NCBI GenBank assembly: GCA_024114885.1
Contig: CP099421.1
Span: forward strand, 372,001-436,000
Reading direction: 5' to 3'
Source of the DNA: Septoria linicola
Taxonomy: Eukaryota; Ascomycota; Dothideomycetes; Mycosphaerellales; Mycosphaerellaceae
Length of the DNA stretch: 64,000 nucleotides
The notes under the pieces were generated by a model. The model had not been told where the DNA came from and ran no database searches. It saw only the letters and a list, made by a program, of their open reading frames with translations. This document shows positions 40,557 to 50,344 of this stretch, one piece after another. Within the stretch, counting starts at the first letter, position 1. Each line of letters opens with the position of its first letter. The position numbers and the translations under genes are program-made.

Positions 40557-41564
40557 TGACTTGGCCGTGAGATAGGCGATTGAGGTCGAGATGAGTCCAC
40601 TTGGGATGAGGGGATTGGAGGGGTGGGAGGTGGAGGGCTTGGCGGGATCCGAAAATGTGAGAAGAGCGCGTTTTCATTGACGACAACAAGCAGAAGAATC
40701 ATCTCATGATCGTTCAGCATGATCATCTCGAGATGGAGGTCTGGATTGACGATACGATCGTGATGAGACCCAGACTTTTCGCAATCTAAACCACATGGCC
40801 GAGCGCTCGAAAGAACATTGAGACGACCTCAACGCGGGACGGTCTCCATTGCTCATACTGAAGTCATGCTCAGCTCGAGCATTTTCAATGGGTGTAAATT
40901 TGACCTCCTGGAACTTCGATTATGGCACTCGCGCATCCTCAGAACGAGACAGTGTATCGCCATATAGCAGTCCATTCTTTCGCCACGACGATTGTCTCGA
41001 CATACTGGTTTTCCATCGAGCACAAAGACCGCCATCTCCTTCCAAGCCATTCGACACGTTGACGGGAGTCATGTTCTGCAAGTCCATAGTCCTCCGTCTT
41101 GGACGAGCCTTTGGACACATCTCTTATGGAAGTCAAGGTCGACAAGGTCAAAGCTCGATCATTTGACAAAATCACGAAGCAGCATTCAACGCAGCGAATG
41201 CTACCTGTACACCAGTCAGCACGTGGTATCAGCGCTTGTCTTGCCGTAGGACTCTTTTTCGTTCGTATGCGATCAGATCGGTTCTTGGCGTGGCCTTATA
41301 GTGAAGACATCCTAGCGCGTAAATTCCGGGAAAGTCGTATTGAACCTTGCTCGGAGGACACGGTGACCAGGTCATGCAAGAACACGGACTAGGTATAGGC
41401 ATCGATTTAGGTTCCAAGCATTTCTTCTTGCGCGTCGGTGAGGCTGTGGTTGACTACTACTTCTCAACGTCAGGTCCTCTTCGAACCTTTTTTGACACCT
41501 TCTACACCAGAGCAAAACAAGCCCTTCACAACACAAACACATCTTCGAGCAGTACTACGACATC
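40557..41564. other. divergent intergenic region, no supported gene
   Basis: Separates the minus-strand RidA gene from the plus-strand small secreted protein. Several short frames occur on both strands (40.85-41.4 kb) but none has family motifs. A CACAACACAAACACATC run precedes the secreted protein's ATG. Confidence 0.4.
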
Positions 41565-42144
41565 ATGCGCTCCTCATCAGCAACTCTGATGGCTCTGGCC
41601 AGCTCCCTCTTCGCCAGCTCCGCCTACGGCTGCCTCTACTTCAACGCCACTCTCACAGACACCAAACTCTCCGTCTACAGCTGGGACGACGCGAACAACA
41701 ACAACGCCACCAACCCCGAGGACATTATTTGCTCTGGTACAGACCTCGAAGCGACCTCTGAAGGGCAATGGTCGGTCCCCTGCACTCGCGCCGACAACGC
41801 CAAGAGCGACACGGTCTTTGACGTCTTCCTGGAGCCAAACACGAAGCGCTTCTTGGATATTATCTACAGATATTCGAACCCAAATGCTGAGGGTCTGCAA
41901 CTTGCTGCTGGAGGCGAGAGCCCTGATGAGTTCTACTTTAACTTCAGGGTGGGATCTGTGGATGGTAGCTTTTTCAGTAAGTCTTACAACCTGGACCCCA
42001 TATGGACCCCATGTGAGCCACCATAAGGTTTGTGCACTAACAGAGTCGTCAGAGGGCCGTGAGTTCTGCACGCAATACGATCTGCTGAGACTGGTCAAGC
42101 CGGAGGCTCTGAAGAACGAGTGCGACTCGCTGGACACTTGCTAA
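41565..42144 (+). CDS. small secreted cysteine-containing protein (effector candidate)
   Basis: Exons 41565-41976 and 42044-42144, intron 67 nt with GTAAGT donor and CTAACAG end, give 170 residues. Signal peptide MRSSSATLMALASSLFASSAYG with likely cleavage before Cys23. The mature chain has six cysteines (CLYF, IICSG, VPCTR, EFCTQ, NECDS, DTC), enough for three disulfides, plus a beta-rich middle (FNATLTDTKLSVYSW, EFYFNFRVGSVDGSFF). No family recognised. Size, secretion and cysteine pattern fit secreted proteins that plant-associated fungi use at the host interface, but an ordinary secreted role is equally possible. Confidence 0.78.
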
Positions 42145-42435
42145 GATTTTTCACACAATTTTCCATGCATATTTTGGGCCGGTCTGGAACAAATTGTGTA
42201 TGAGGAAGCTACACAACAGCAAACAGCATCAATCTCATGAATCAAATCAACGCCCATTGCAGGTGGATCTGGCGTCCTACCTACGGTGTATCCCACAGCG
42301 CCTTGCTCACAAAGAATCTCATGGCAGGTAGATCTGTCGATCCACGGGGGTATCATTGTCCAGCGCGCTTGCATAATACAAACAATACAACTCAAAACCA
42401 ATCTTTCCAAACTCCTCCACAGTAGTCACAGCAGC

Positions 42436-43554
42436 CTACAACGGCCCAAGTGGCTCTTCACTCGCCGCAAGATTGCATTGCCGAAAAATTCTCACCTCTT
42501 CTGGCAGAAAACTTCCCGTCACCGAATGCAACACACCATGATTGTTGAACAGTGCAAGATCGCCTTCCTCCCAGTCCACAGCGTAGATCAGTTCGGGTGC
42601 GATGCCGGGTCTTTGGAGGCGATGGACAATCTCCCGAACTGCCTTCAGATCGTCGATGACCGTACCATCAGCGAGATGCAGTTTCTCTACCGCCGAGGGA
42701 TGGACCTGCAAGGCCAGTGTTCCGGTCACCGGGTTTCGCCAGCACATGGGCAGAATCTTGACCTTTGTCTCGTCGATCTCGGGTAATTGGGACCGTGGTA
42801 ACTCCAGGCCTTCCGAGACCAATCCCAAGCCATCACTCTTAGACTTGGCTGGCGACATCCACACGTACGGATGGGCTGCATACTGCACCTTTGTCGTGCG
42901 AGCAAATTCTTTGTCTTCGTCCGAGAGGAGGTCATACATCGTGTAAGAGCTTGCGAAGACGGTGCTTCCTCGCGGAACGCCGAGTTCGTCGTTGCTCCCA
43001 TCGTCGTAGCGAAGAGTCTGTTGCTCGGTCTTGGGGACGCTGACAGCCATTAGAGAAGTGACTCGTGGGGCGTTGAGGTCGTATAATGCGGCGTCGATAT
43101 GCCATCGGTAGAAGCGGGTGTTTTCTCTGTCGTCCTCGGCAGAGATGACGTCCTTGTGGAAAGTCTTGTGATGAGGATGTTTCAATGTGATGTCTTTGAG
43201 GCCGGCGAACGCTGCTACGGGTCCGTTGCCGATGACTTGGACTTGAGGTTGAGAAGGTATCGTCTTGAGGTCTGGGTGGAGAATTGATCTCTTGGCATCG
43301 ATGGTTTTGCCATGCCCATAAGATTGTGCGGCGGGATCGAACAGCTGCGTCAGCTGGTATTGTGCTTTGGGCGAGAGGCTCTGCTGATTCTTGAACAGGA
43401 TGACTTGGTGTTCGTATAGAGCTCGCCGAATAACGTCAAAGTCGACCTCGGTCAGGTTCTCAAGGTCTGCACCCCTCAGCTCTGCTCCAATGTCATACTT
43501 CGAGCCTTGAGGAGGTGTCACCTTGTGAACTGAGATGCTGCTCCTGATCGCCAT
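42436..43554 (-). CDS. xanA: alpha-ketoglutarate-dependent xanthine dioxygenase (XanA type)
   Basis: Intronless, 372 residues from ATG at 43554. The TauD/TfdA fold is shown by the iron ligands WHIDA (His152, Asp154) and the distal His343 in GVLHSV, matching the spacing reported for Aspergillus XanA. Many XanA-specific stretches are present: SYGHGKTIDAKRSILHPD, TLKHPHHKTFHKD, YAAHPYVWMSPA and VHPSAVEKLHLADGTVIDD. The enzyme oxidises xanthine to uric acid using Fe(II), O2 and alpha-ketoglutarate, an alternative to molybdenum xanthine dehydrogenase found in fungi, allowing purines to serve as nitrogen source. It is cytosolic; no targeting signal. A TATA-like box and possible purine-regulator and GATA sites lie upstream. 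Confidence 0.92.
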   Translation of the reverse strand: MAIRSSISVHKVTPPQGSKYDIGAELRGADLENLTEVDFDVIRRALYEHQVILFKNQQSLSPKAQYQLTQLFDPAAQSYGHGKTIDAKRSILHPDLKTIPSQPQVQVIGNGPVAAFAGLKDITLKHPHHKTFHKDVISAEDDRENTRFYRWHIDAALYDLNAPRVTSLMAVSVPKTEQQTLRYDDGSNDELGVPRGSTVFASSYTMYDLLSDEDKEFARTTKVQYAAHPYVWMSPAKSKSDGLGLVSEGLELPRSQLPEIDETKVKILPMCWRNPVTGTLALQVHPSAVEKLHLADGTVIDDLKAVREIVHRLQRPGIAPELIYAVDWEEGDLALFNNHGVLHSVTGSFLPEEVRIFRQCNLAASEEPLGPL

Positions 43555-43617
43555 AGTCTTCGTGTCTTGGTGGTGTCGAAGTGAATGTTGTTAGCCAGGA
43601 CGTGGTCAGCTCGCAGC

Positions 43618-43623
43618 TATATA
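43618..43623 (-). promoter_or_regulatory. TATA-like box of xanA
   Basis: TATATA about 64 bp upstream of the xanA start codon on the minus strand. Confidence 0.45.
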
Positions 43624-43680
43624 CCAGATACGGAATTGTGGAGCGATCTTTGCCTATCTATCCGAGCCCGACGATGCTAG

Positions 43681-43694
43681 TCGGAGCTGGGCGA
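43681..43694. promoter_or_regulatory. possible UaY-like purine regulator site
   Basis: TCGG-N6-GCGA about 130 bp upstream of xanA. The established UaY consensus in Aspergillus is TCGG-N6-CCGA, so there is one mismatch. A GATA-type AGATAG (minus strand) lies nearby at about 43,655-43,662. Confidence 0.3.
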
Positions 43695-43985
43695 TGCGAC
43701 AAGGATAGCAGTCTCGACCACCGCGTATCTGAGCGCAACGCAAATTTCTTCTTCCTACTCGTGAGTCATGTTGGAGATGCTCAGTGTGGCGCATTCAGGC
43801 GCGAAATTACGGGCAAAAGTAGGCATTGCAAGTAAACACCATGCTAGTTCTGATCTGTCAGCATACAATCGCAATCAATGGAGGCACAACGTCAAAGGAA
43901 TGACTTCGTTCTCATTTGTGCATATGGGGTATCTTCAACCAGTTTTCCACCCAAATTGATCCTCTATATTCGTGTCTGATCAGCG

Positions 43986-45632
43986 TCACGAGCGAACTTG
44001 CGCTTGTTCACTTGGTCTGCGATCCTTCATCATTCGCGCTGCGTTTGTCGCCATAAATGACTCGCCTAGTGAGCCAGCCGTGAACGATCCCTTGCGGGGT
44101 CGGGCGTAGGAGCTTCCATATATCTCGTTAGTGACAGCGTTATGCTCTGCCTGGTCATAGTTCCTTCCTGTATACACAGGGTCTGCTGAAACCGAAGGAC
44201 GCCTGAAGCCCGGGTTGCCTGTTTGCTGGACTGACCCAGGGTGAAATTCAATATGCTCGGCGTGGCCATCGGGCGAGGAGCGTGGTTCGCTTTCCTCCGA
44301 AATCATTTCCTCACTGGGTCGGTATGTCGTGTCTTCATCAGGACGCTTGATGCGGCCCATGATCTCTTCAGCTCTATCTCGAGACACTTGTGAGGATGCA
44401 CCACCGTCCGGAATCATGTCGTCTTCATCTAGAGCAAAATCGAGATCGCGGTCCACGTCAGGTCTTGAGGAAAGTGGGCTGGGTTTAGTCGACGATCTGC
44501 CATTCTCAACAGACTGCTTTCCTTTACTGTTGCCAAGTCGATGCGGTAGCTGGCTTGTCATCGTTGCCTGCGCCAATGACGAAAATGGTGCGGTTGCTGA
44601 TTCAGCCTGTTGCGGTGAATCTCTTGGCGAGCTCGTGGATGCTGCTGTTGACGGCTTCGACGATCCATTTCGTTCCGAAGCGGGCGATCTTGTTCGAGAA
44701 TGCGACGGCGTACTGTTATTCGAGCCCAAAGTAATGGGCACATTATCCGATGGAGCCACAATCGCATCGCCTAATGCCAGTGACACTCGTTTCCGCTTCG
44801 GCCGTGGGTGAGTCGGCGACTTCAGCGCCGAAGGCAATCTGCTTCCTCCGTCTGCAGAAGAGCCCGAAGACGAAGTGCGACTCGCTAATTGAAGCTGAAT
44901 TGGCCTCTTCTGCTTCGCCTGCACCAGAGAATCCGAATGTGCCCGCTGTAAGTTTTCTGATTCTGCGGCAGTGGTATGGCCCGACATGCTCGCTCCGGGA
45001 GGAGCAGCGTCGGCACGAGTCGGACTATTCCCGACGCCTCTATTCTGCTCCAATGCAGGCAGAAAGGTGGGTGTAAAAACTCCAATAAACTCTTTGTCGC
45101 GTTCCAGACTGGCTCTTCGATCCGTGAGTCCTGCTAGAGACGGACGTGCCACTAACGTTGGCTCAGAGCCATCCTCGTCGACCACCGCTACCGAATGTGG
45201 CTGCCCGATATTCTCTCTCCGCAAGCCAGCTGACAGCAAGGCATCGACGACATTCTGCTGCTGTCCAGGAAGCTGAGGCGAAGCTGCATTGTCCTGCGTT
45301 GACTCGGAAGACGCTCGTCGCGGCCTGGAATCGCTCTGTGTCACCCCCAGCTTATGTCGGTGGATCTCTTCTTTTTCGAAGCTCTTATATTCTCGTTCCT
45401 TGGAGGCTATGTACTTATGAATCGAATCGTCGAGCTGCCTTCGCTTGGCCTCCAGTCGCTCGAGGGCGTCGTCAGGTAAAGCAGCGTCGGCCAAAGATCT
45501 TCGAAACGATTGTCGTCGTGAGGAGCCGTCACGGCCTGCGCTCTCGGCCATCAGTTGCTGTGTGGGCTCTGCGTTAGCGCAATGGTCATGCGAGGACATC
45601 GACAACGACAGCGCAAACGTAGAGGGCTCCAT
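43986..45632 (-). CDS. hypothetical disordered protein with N-terminal coiled coil
   Basis: Intronless, 548 residues from ATG at 45632. Residues 40-95 form a charged helix (LADAALPDDALERLEAKRRQ, then HKYIASKEREYKSFEKEE). Most of the rest is Ser/Pro/Arg-rich and disordered, with possible nuclear-localisation sequence PTHPRPKRKRVSLALG near residue 280 and an acidic DRDLDFALDEDDMIPDGG segment near residue 400. Near the C-terminus SYARPRKGSFTAGSLGESFM resembles a phosphorylation-prone motif. No family recognised. Its clean long frame and coding composition make it a real gene; function unknown, perhaps nuclear. Confidence 0.75.
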   Translation of the reverse strand: MEPSTFALSLSMSSHDHCANAEPTQQLMAESAGRDGSSRRQSFRRSLADAALPDDALERLEAKRRQLDDSIHKYIASKEREYKSFEKEEIHRHKLGVTQSDSRPRRASSESTQDNAASPQLPGQQQNVVDALLSAGLRRENIGQPHSVAVVDEDGSEPTLVARPSLAGLTDRRASLERDKEFIGVFTPTFLPALEQNRGVGNSPTRADAAPPGASMSGHTTAAESENLQRAHSDSLVQAKQKRPIQLQLASRTSSSGSSADGGSRLPSALKSPTHPRPKRKRVSLALGDAIVAPSDNVPITLGSNNSTPSHSRTRSPASERNGSSKPSTAASTSSPRDSPQQAESATAPFSSLAQATMTSQLPHRLGNSKGKQSVENGRSSTKPSPLSSRPDVDRDLDFALDEDDMIPDGGASSQVSRDRAEEIMGRIKRPDEDTTYRPSEEMISEESEPRSSPDGHAEHIEFHPGSVQQTGNPGFRRPSVSADPVYTGRNYDQAEHNAVTNEIYGSSYARPRKGSFTAGSLGESFMATNAARMMKDRRPSEQAQVRS

Positions 45633-47153
45633 ACCGAGTCAGAAGGCCTGCACGCGCGCGACACAGCGCCTTGCCTTGCGTGAACCTAACGTTAACTAGA
45701 GCAATTCGATCACATGAGATGCAAAGGGAGGCGAGAGCCCCCAGATAAGCTTCGAGTCCAAACGACGACCATTGCGCTCCACCGCTTCGGTGAGACTTTT
45801 GCAAATGATTGGGCCGACACGAAAACAACAGACCGCCAAAAGCCGGTTTCGCGGAGACTGTGTCCTAGAACTATGCTACTCATGCACTCACTCACTCACT
45901 CTGCCTCCTTCCCTCTTCTTTTGACCAGATCAACAATTCTTGCCAATGCATGCCAACTCGTTCACAGCCCTGCCGCGGCACTTTCGCCCTGCCATCGCTG
46001 GCACTCGGCACTGCAGCGGCATTTGTACCTGTAAAATCCCACCCCGGGTGATGATCTGTCAGCCCAGCGATTCGGTTCGCGACAGACCAAGGACCGTGGG
46101 CATCGAGAAACCGCTCGAAACATGCAACCACTTCACAGACACGAAACGTCTTTTGGGATTTTGCGGAGACCCCGGACTATTGACAACTCGTGAGACTACA
46201 ACACATGCAAGATTGTGCATGATGATTCATGCTGAACATCTGATGCAGTGATGCATGTGTTGTTCGTCGCTCACTCGCCGAGCTGTGAGGATGTGCGTGT
46301 AGACCGGTAGTTCTACTTGTCCGGGCTCCTCCGACCGCACGTGTGCTTCCACAAAGTCACCTTCAAGCGTCGTTGGAAGACTGGGTTGCCGTCGTTGTGT
46401 GTTCACTCCGGCCACAAGCCGGCCAATATATTGGATATCGATCAGCACATCTCTGGTCTTGTTCGCTAATGCGAGAGACAGCTGTGCATGCATGAGTCTT
46501 TCACTAGTTAACTGGTACCTTCCGCTAACGTAGATGCTCGGGGGTGTTTCCTCCATCGGCAGACTGTTTCGAGAGTGACATGCTGACTGTTGGCACTCTC
46601 GACACACGAGAGCCTGAGCGCGTCAATGGAGGAAGTTTTTTGGAACACTTCACATCTTTAGGCACATAAAGCGAAGGACAAAACTGACTATGGAGGATAC
46701 TACTTAGAGAGACGGCTTGTACAGTCATCGCAGAAGAAAGCCAACATTCCATGACAAGCACTAACTATGTTGTCCTCTCGTTCTTTCGATCAAAAGTCAA
46801 GATCAATTTTCCAAGCAGAGAGCTTCAGCTGAGATATGTCGCTCCCTCTTCCCCGCAGGCAGGAACTGTGCCCCGCAGAAGCTGTCGCATAGAGAGCTGC
46901 GCATATCACAGACACATTCTGACACTTGGCAGAGCTGGGCGCTGCATATGCTGCAACATTACTCATAGTAGTCGAGGCGACTAACTTAGCACTATTCTTC
47001 AGCGCCGCACTGTGGCGATGATGATTGCCAAGCTTGCTGCCTGCAGCAAATAAGCTCGGGCAAGCCTCTTTCTTCAGCTCATGTGTAGCATGAGTTAGAC
47101 AAGGACCTTGCGATATTGTCCTGTGAATTGTCTACCACATTTTGCCACCAAGC
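45633..47153. other. long intergenic region with one weak gene candidate
   Basis: About 1.5 kb. A short ACTC repeat lies at about 45,886-45,900. The only coding-like piece is the candidate at 46227-46556, listed separately. Confidence 0.4.
46227..46556 (-). CDS. hypothetical small protein, weak candidate
   Basis: A 109-residue frame from ATG at 46556 with natural-looking composition (SIYVSGRYQLTSERLMHAQL, then DVLIDIQYIGRLVAGVNTQ). No family, no neighbour support. May be chance. Confidence 0.22.
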   Translation of the reverse strand: MEETPPSIYVSGRYQLTSERLMHAQLSLALANKTRDVLIDIQYIGRLVAGVNTQRRQPSLPTTLEGDFVEAHVRSEEPGQVELPVYTHILTARRVSDEQHMHHCIRCSA

Positions 47154-47385
47154 ATGGCGAACACTGACCACGAAGAATCGAGACTGGATTCAGGCCGACC
47201 GTGGCCCATCGGTTGTGCTGCGGACATACCAGCTGCCGTAAGTGTCCTCGTACGATTACCTCCGTCAACTTCGACATCTCCGTCAGCTCATCGATCGCTT
47301 CATTGAAGAGAACCAAATGTACAGAGATAACCTCGATTGCGCAGGACGATCTGCACCTTCTGATGCGATGGTGATGCACTGTTGA
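47154..47385 (+). CDS. hypothetical 60-residue protein, two exons
   Basis: ATG at 47154, exon 1 to 47237, intron 47238-47286 (GTAAGT donor, CGTCAG acceptor, 49 nt), exon 2 to a TGA at 47383-47385. The product reads MANTDHEESRLDSGRPWPIG followed by IDRFIEENQMYRDNLDCAGR. No signal peptide or family. The canonical splice sites and helical second exon argue for a gene; the short length argues against. Confidence 0.28.
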
Positions 47386-47690
47386 CCATGTGTAACGACC
47401 ATCCTGGCTAACTTAGTGCGGTGGTGGCTCCGTATAGAGAGTCCCGGTCGAAGCAAGCTATGCATAACATTCGCAGGCGCTGACCAAACTTCTCTTCAGC
47501 AGAAACACATCTAGCTATTGATATCCTAGTACATACCTATCCCATGTGAAGTCCTGCAGACGCAAAGAAATAACGGTCACAGCGGGAAATGGATACCGCA
47601 CACCAAGCCAAGTATGCTTTGTGCCGCCTGATGTGACTTGGAACGCTCAAGAAGAACTGTACGGAGTCGGCGAGATAGCCTATTCTGCTA

Positions 47691-49382
47691 TCACAGCACA
47701 GAAGCCTGAGTTGAACTTCCCAATCGGTCAGGCCGATACGTGGCCGCCATAAATATCACATTGCTATGATATGACGTGAAGGCTGAATTTCTGAGCACAT
47801 CTACTAGAGAGGGCCATATCATCGTCCTCTCATAGCACGTATCGAAAAGTGCAGATTTTGCTTTGTCCGTGAGATCCGCAAATCCAAGTCTACCCTTCTC
47901 ATCCTCATCCAGATCAAGTGCATGCCGTCTCTTATTCTTTCGCCAGAGGACGAAGTACAGAGTACTCGCGGAAGCGATCGTAATGCAGTAGCAAATGATA
48001 AGGCCCGTCCAGAGCTCCGGATAGTGCTGTGCTCTAGTCTGGCTCTTGATCAACTGTGGGCCGACGATATTACCGACACAGTACGCCACAAATACTGCAC
48101 TGGCCATGAAACTCTTCTTCGTCTCGCCTGCCACATTTCCCGCACCAAGTGTGACTGTTAGGCTGACGACAGGACCGAAGAAGCCGATGAGAGAATAGCC
48201 CACGACCGGAGTGACAGGTCTAGTGCCCCATTCAGACTTCCATATCATGGCAAATCCGGCAATGACAGGCAACGTGCAGAGGAGGAGCAGTGGAATCCGG
48301 ATGTTCTTATACTTTGAAGCCAGCCATCCTGTCAATGGAATTCCAACGGCGCAGATCGCTCCTAGGGGAAACTGAAAGAGGATGCTCTGTAAAGCGGTAT
48401 ACCCGAAGGTGGACACGATGAGTGGTCCAAATCCGGAAACAGCGCCATTGACGGTGTATGCGGAAGCCATAATGAGGGCTACCAGCCAGACCTTGATGTC
48501 GAGAAGTGCCTCGATGACCTGATCTTTTTTAATCTGCTGGTTCCGAACACCAGTCTGACCTTTTCTCAGACGCTCAACTGCCACAATTCGCTCTCCGGGT
48601 GTCAAGTACCATGCTGCCTGTGGCGAATTTGGCAGGAAGAAACACCAGATACCGAACAAGAACGTTAGACCTCCAGCGAGAACATATATGTACTGCCATG
48701 GCGTTAACGCTCCGCCTTGAATTTGTGCAAACCCATAGTTCAAGGCACTCCCGATCAGCGTAAACCAGCCTGTTCCGGAGAACCACCAAGATTGTCGTAA
48801 CGCCTGCTCTTGTTGTGTGTAGTAGCCGGACACAATGATCATGAACGAGGTAGGTATAATCGATTCTGCAAAGCCGAGGAAGAATCGAACCACAATGAGA
48901 CCTTGCCAAGATGTAACGCCCGCAGTAGCTGCGCATACTATTGCCCAGATCATGACCATTGGTCCAAGAGTGTACCGAAGATCGAGTCGCTGGAGAAGAT
49001 ATGTCATCGGGTAAGAGCCTACCAATTGTCCAAAGTAGAATGTAGATGTCGCCCACGATAGCCTTGTTGTATCTGTGGTCGGTGGTGTAGTACTAGTGTC
49101 GGGCACTGCGAGACTGAGATCTCTAGTCATGCCGAATAGTGCTGCGCTGCCCAGAATAGCTTTGTCATAATAGACTAATCCATACCCGATCACCATGGCA
49201 GGCATCAAGAACATATCTATCTTGCGTAGAACTCTACTCTCGAGAGCAGCGTCATACTGGCGAGCTTCACTGCCGAGAAGCTGTTCAGGACTCGTTGTCT
49301 GGGTCGTGGTGGAATGCCCTTCCGCATTGGTGAAGCCATGTGACTGTGTCCCAGCAACATGCCGGGCTGTCGTCGTTGGCAT
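47691..49382 (-). CDS. MFS transporter, allantoate permease (Dal5/Tna1) family
   Basis: Intronless, 563 residues from ATG at 49382. About twelve membrane helices are visible, beginning with KIDMFLMPAMVIGYGLVYYDKAIL. Anion:cation symporter family markers follow: STFYFGQLVGSYPMTYLLQR, WGIV-type WAIVCAATAGVTSWQGLIVVRFFLGFAES, and a central loop LTPGERIVAVERLRKGQTGVRNQ with the typical IKKDQVIEALLDIKVWL continuation. These proteins import allantoate, ureidosuccinate, nicotinate or other carboxylates. The C-terminus after GRLGFADLTDK is longer than usual and may reflect a lost splice site or stop. The xanA gene nearby makes a ureide or purine-degradation role attractive, but this is only proximity. 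Confidence 0.85.
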   Translation of the reverse strand: MPTTTARHVAGTQSHGFTNAEGHSTTTQTTSPEQLLGSEARQYDAALESRVLRKIDMFLMPAMVIGYGLVYYDKAILGSAALFGMTRDLSLAVPDTSTTPPTTDTTRLSWATSTFYFGQLVGSYPMTYLLQRLDLRYTLGPMVMIWAIVCAATAGVTSWQGLIVVRFFLGFAESIIPTSFMIIVSGYYTQQEQALRQSWWFSGTGWFTLIGSALNYGFAQIQGGALTPWQYIYVLAGGLTFLFGIWCFFLPNSPQAAWYLTPGERIVAVERLRKGQTGVRNQQIKKDQVIEALLDIKVWLVALIMASAYTVNGAVSGFGPLIVSTFGYTALQSILFQFPLGAICAVGIPLTGWLASKYKNIRIPLLLLCTLPVIAGFAMIWKSEWGTRPVTPVVGYSLIGFFGPVVSLTVTLGAGNVAGETKKSFMASAVFVAYCVGNIVGPQLIKSQTRAQHYPELWTGLIICYCITIASASTLYFVLWRKNKRRHALDLDEDEKGRLGFADLTDKAKSALFDTCYERTMIWPSLVDVLRNSAFTSYHSNVIFMAATYRPDRLGSSTQASVL

Positions 49383-49927
49383 ATTGCCGTCAATGGTCGA
49401 AAAGCACACAAGAAACGTCAAAGCGAGTAATAAGCAAATTCAGATTGATAAAAACATATGCAAGCATGCAATCAAGGGTGATGGCGAACAAGTTGTCGTC
49501 GAGCTTTTGCTAGCTTGTTGAGTTGGCGATTTCTGGGCGATCCTGCGTGGCTTCGTGTCCACGGAAGAACCCGGGTACAGAGGCCGTCCTGCAACTATCT
49601 ATGCCAGCAGTCGAGATCATATGGAAGGTCGCGCGGTAGAATGGTTTGAGCTAGGACTGCTGATGGAAGTGTAGTCGCAGTGCTGTTGATAAGATCTTCA
49701 TTGCGCGTGACCATTCCGCATTCATGCGACTGCCAGGTCGTGAGAAAACAGTGGCTCAGAACGCTTCACATAGAAACAATGCGAGACACGCCTCAGTCAT
49801 GAGCCCAAGAACTGTGAGTAGTGCTTGCCATCGTGATCAGTGTGGTGATGAAGGCTCCTAAGCAGTCGAACGGTTTCGCGAAGCCGTATCTTCCTGTGCT
49901 TTGCCCGACCTCATTGCGCGCTGCCTT
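49383..49927. other. intergenic, no gene seen
   Basis: Promoter side of the MFS gene and 3' side of the DUF3253 gene. No feature recognised. Confidence 0.4.
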
Positions 49928-50344
49928 TCACGAACTGGCTCTCCCGATCTTGATAGGCCCATCGAGGTCTTCAATCGAGGCATCTTCAGGGAGCAGTTTG
50001 CCCTTGCGCAGGATAACAGCTTCGCCAATCTCACGATACTCAAATGCCAGATGGTACACAGCTGGCAATGCTTCCTCCCACTTCTCGTAGCCCAAATCCG
50101 CGAGCTGAGACTGTTTCAGCTGAGTCGCGACCTCCGATGGCTTGAAAACAGCTGGTGGCTCAGTTTGGTCCAGCATTTGTATGAACGCAGTTCTCAAGCT
50201 TTCGCTGGTGGCCGCATCAATTGCACGCGCCGGTCCACCTTTAGTCTTGATTCCCCAAAACCATTCATACCACGTCTGTGTTGGTAGACGAGACTGCGAT
50301 CCCAGCTGCTTGAGCTGCGCGTCTCGGTCAATTCTGGCGTCCAT
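49928..50344 (-). CDS. DUF3253 (winged-helix-like) domain protein
   Basis: Intronless, 138 residues from ATG at 50344. SLRTAFIQMLDQTEPPAVFKPSEVATQL, then WEEALPAVYHLAFEYREIGEAVILRKGKLL and the closing DLDGPIKIGRAS match the DUF3253 pattern (helix, PSEVA, LP-V-R-A--L, GPI-L). The fold is thought to be winged helix-like. N-terminal TWYEWFWGIKTKGGPARAI is an extension seen in fungal versions. The biological role is unknown. No signal peptide. Confidence 0.75.
   Translation of the reverse strand: MDARIDRDAQLKQLGSQSRLPTQTWYEWFWGIKTKGGPARAIDAATSESLRTAFIQMLDQTEPPAVFKPSEVATQLKQSQLADLGYEKWEEALPAVYHLAFEYREIGEAVILRKGKLLPEDASIEDLDGPIKIGRASS

Noticed and set aside
40849..41392. Overlapping short frames on both strands between RidA and the secreted protein
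   Set aside because: No motif or signal peptide and no consistent frame; probably promoter sequence.
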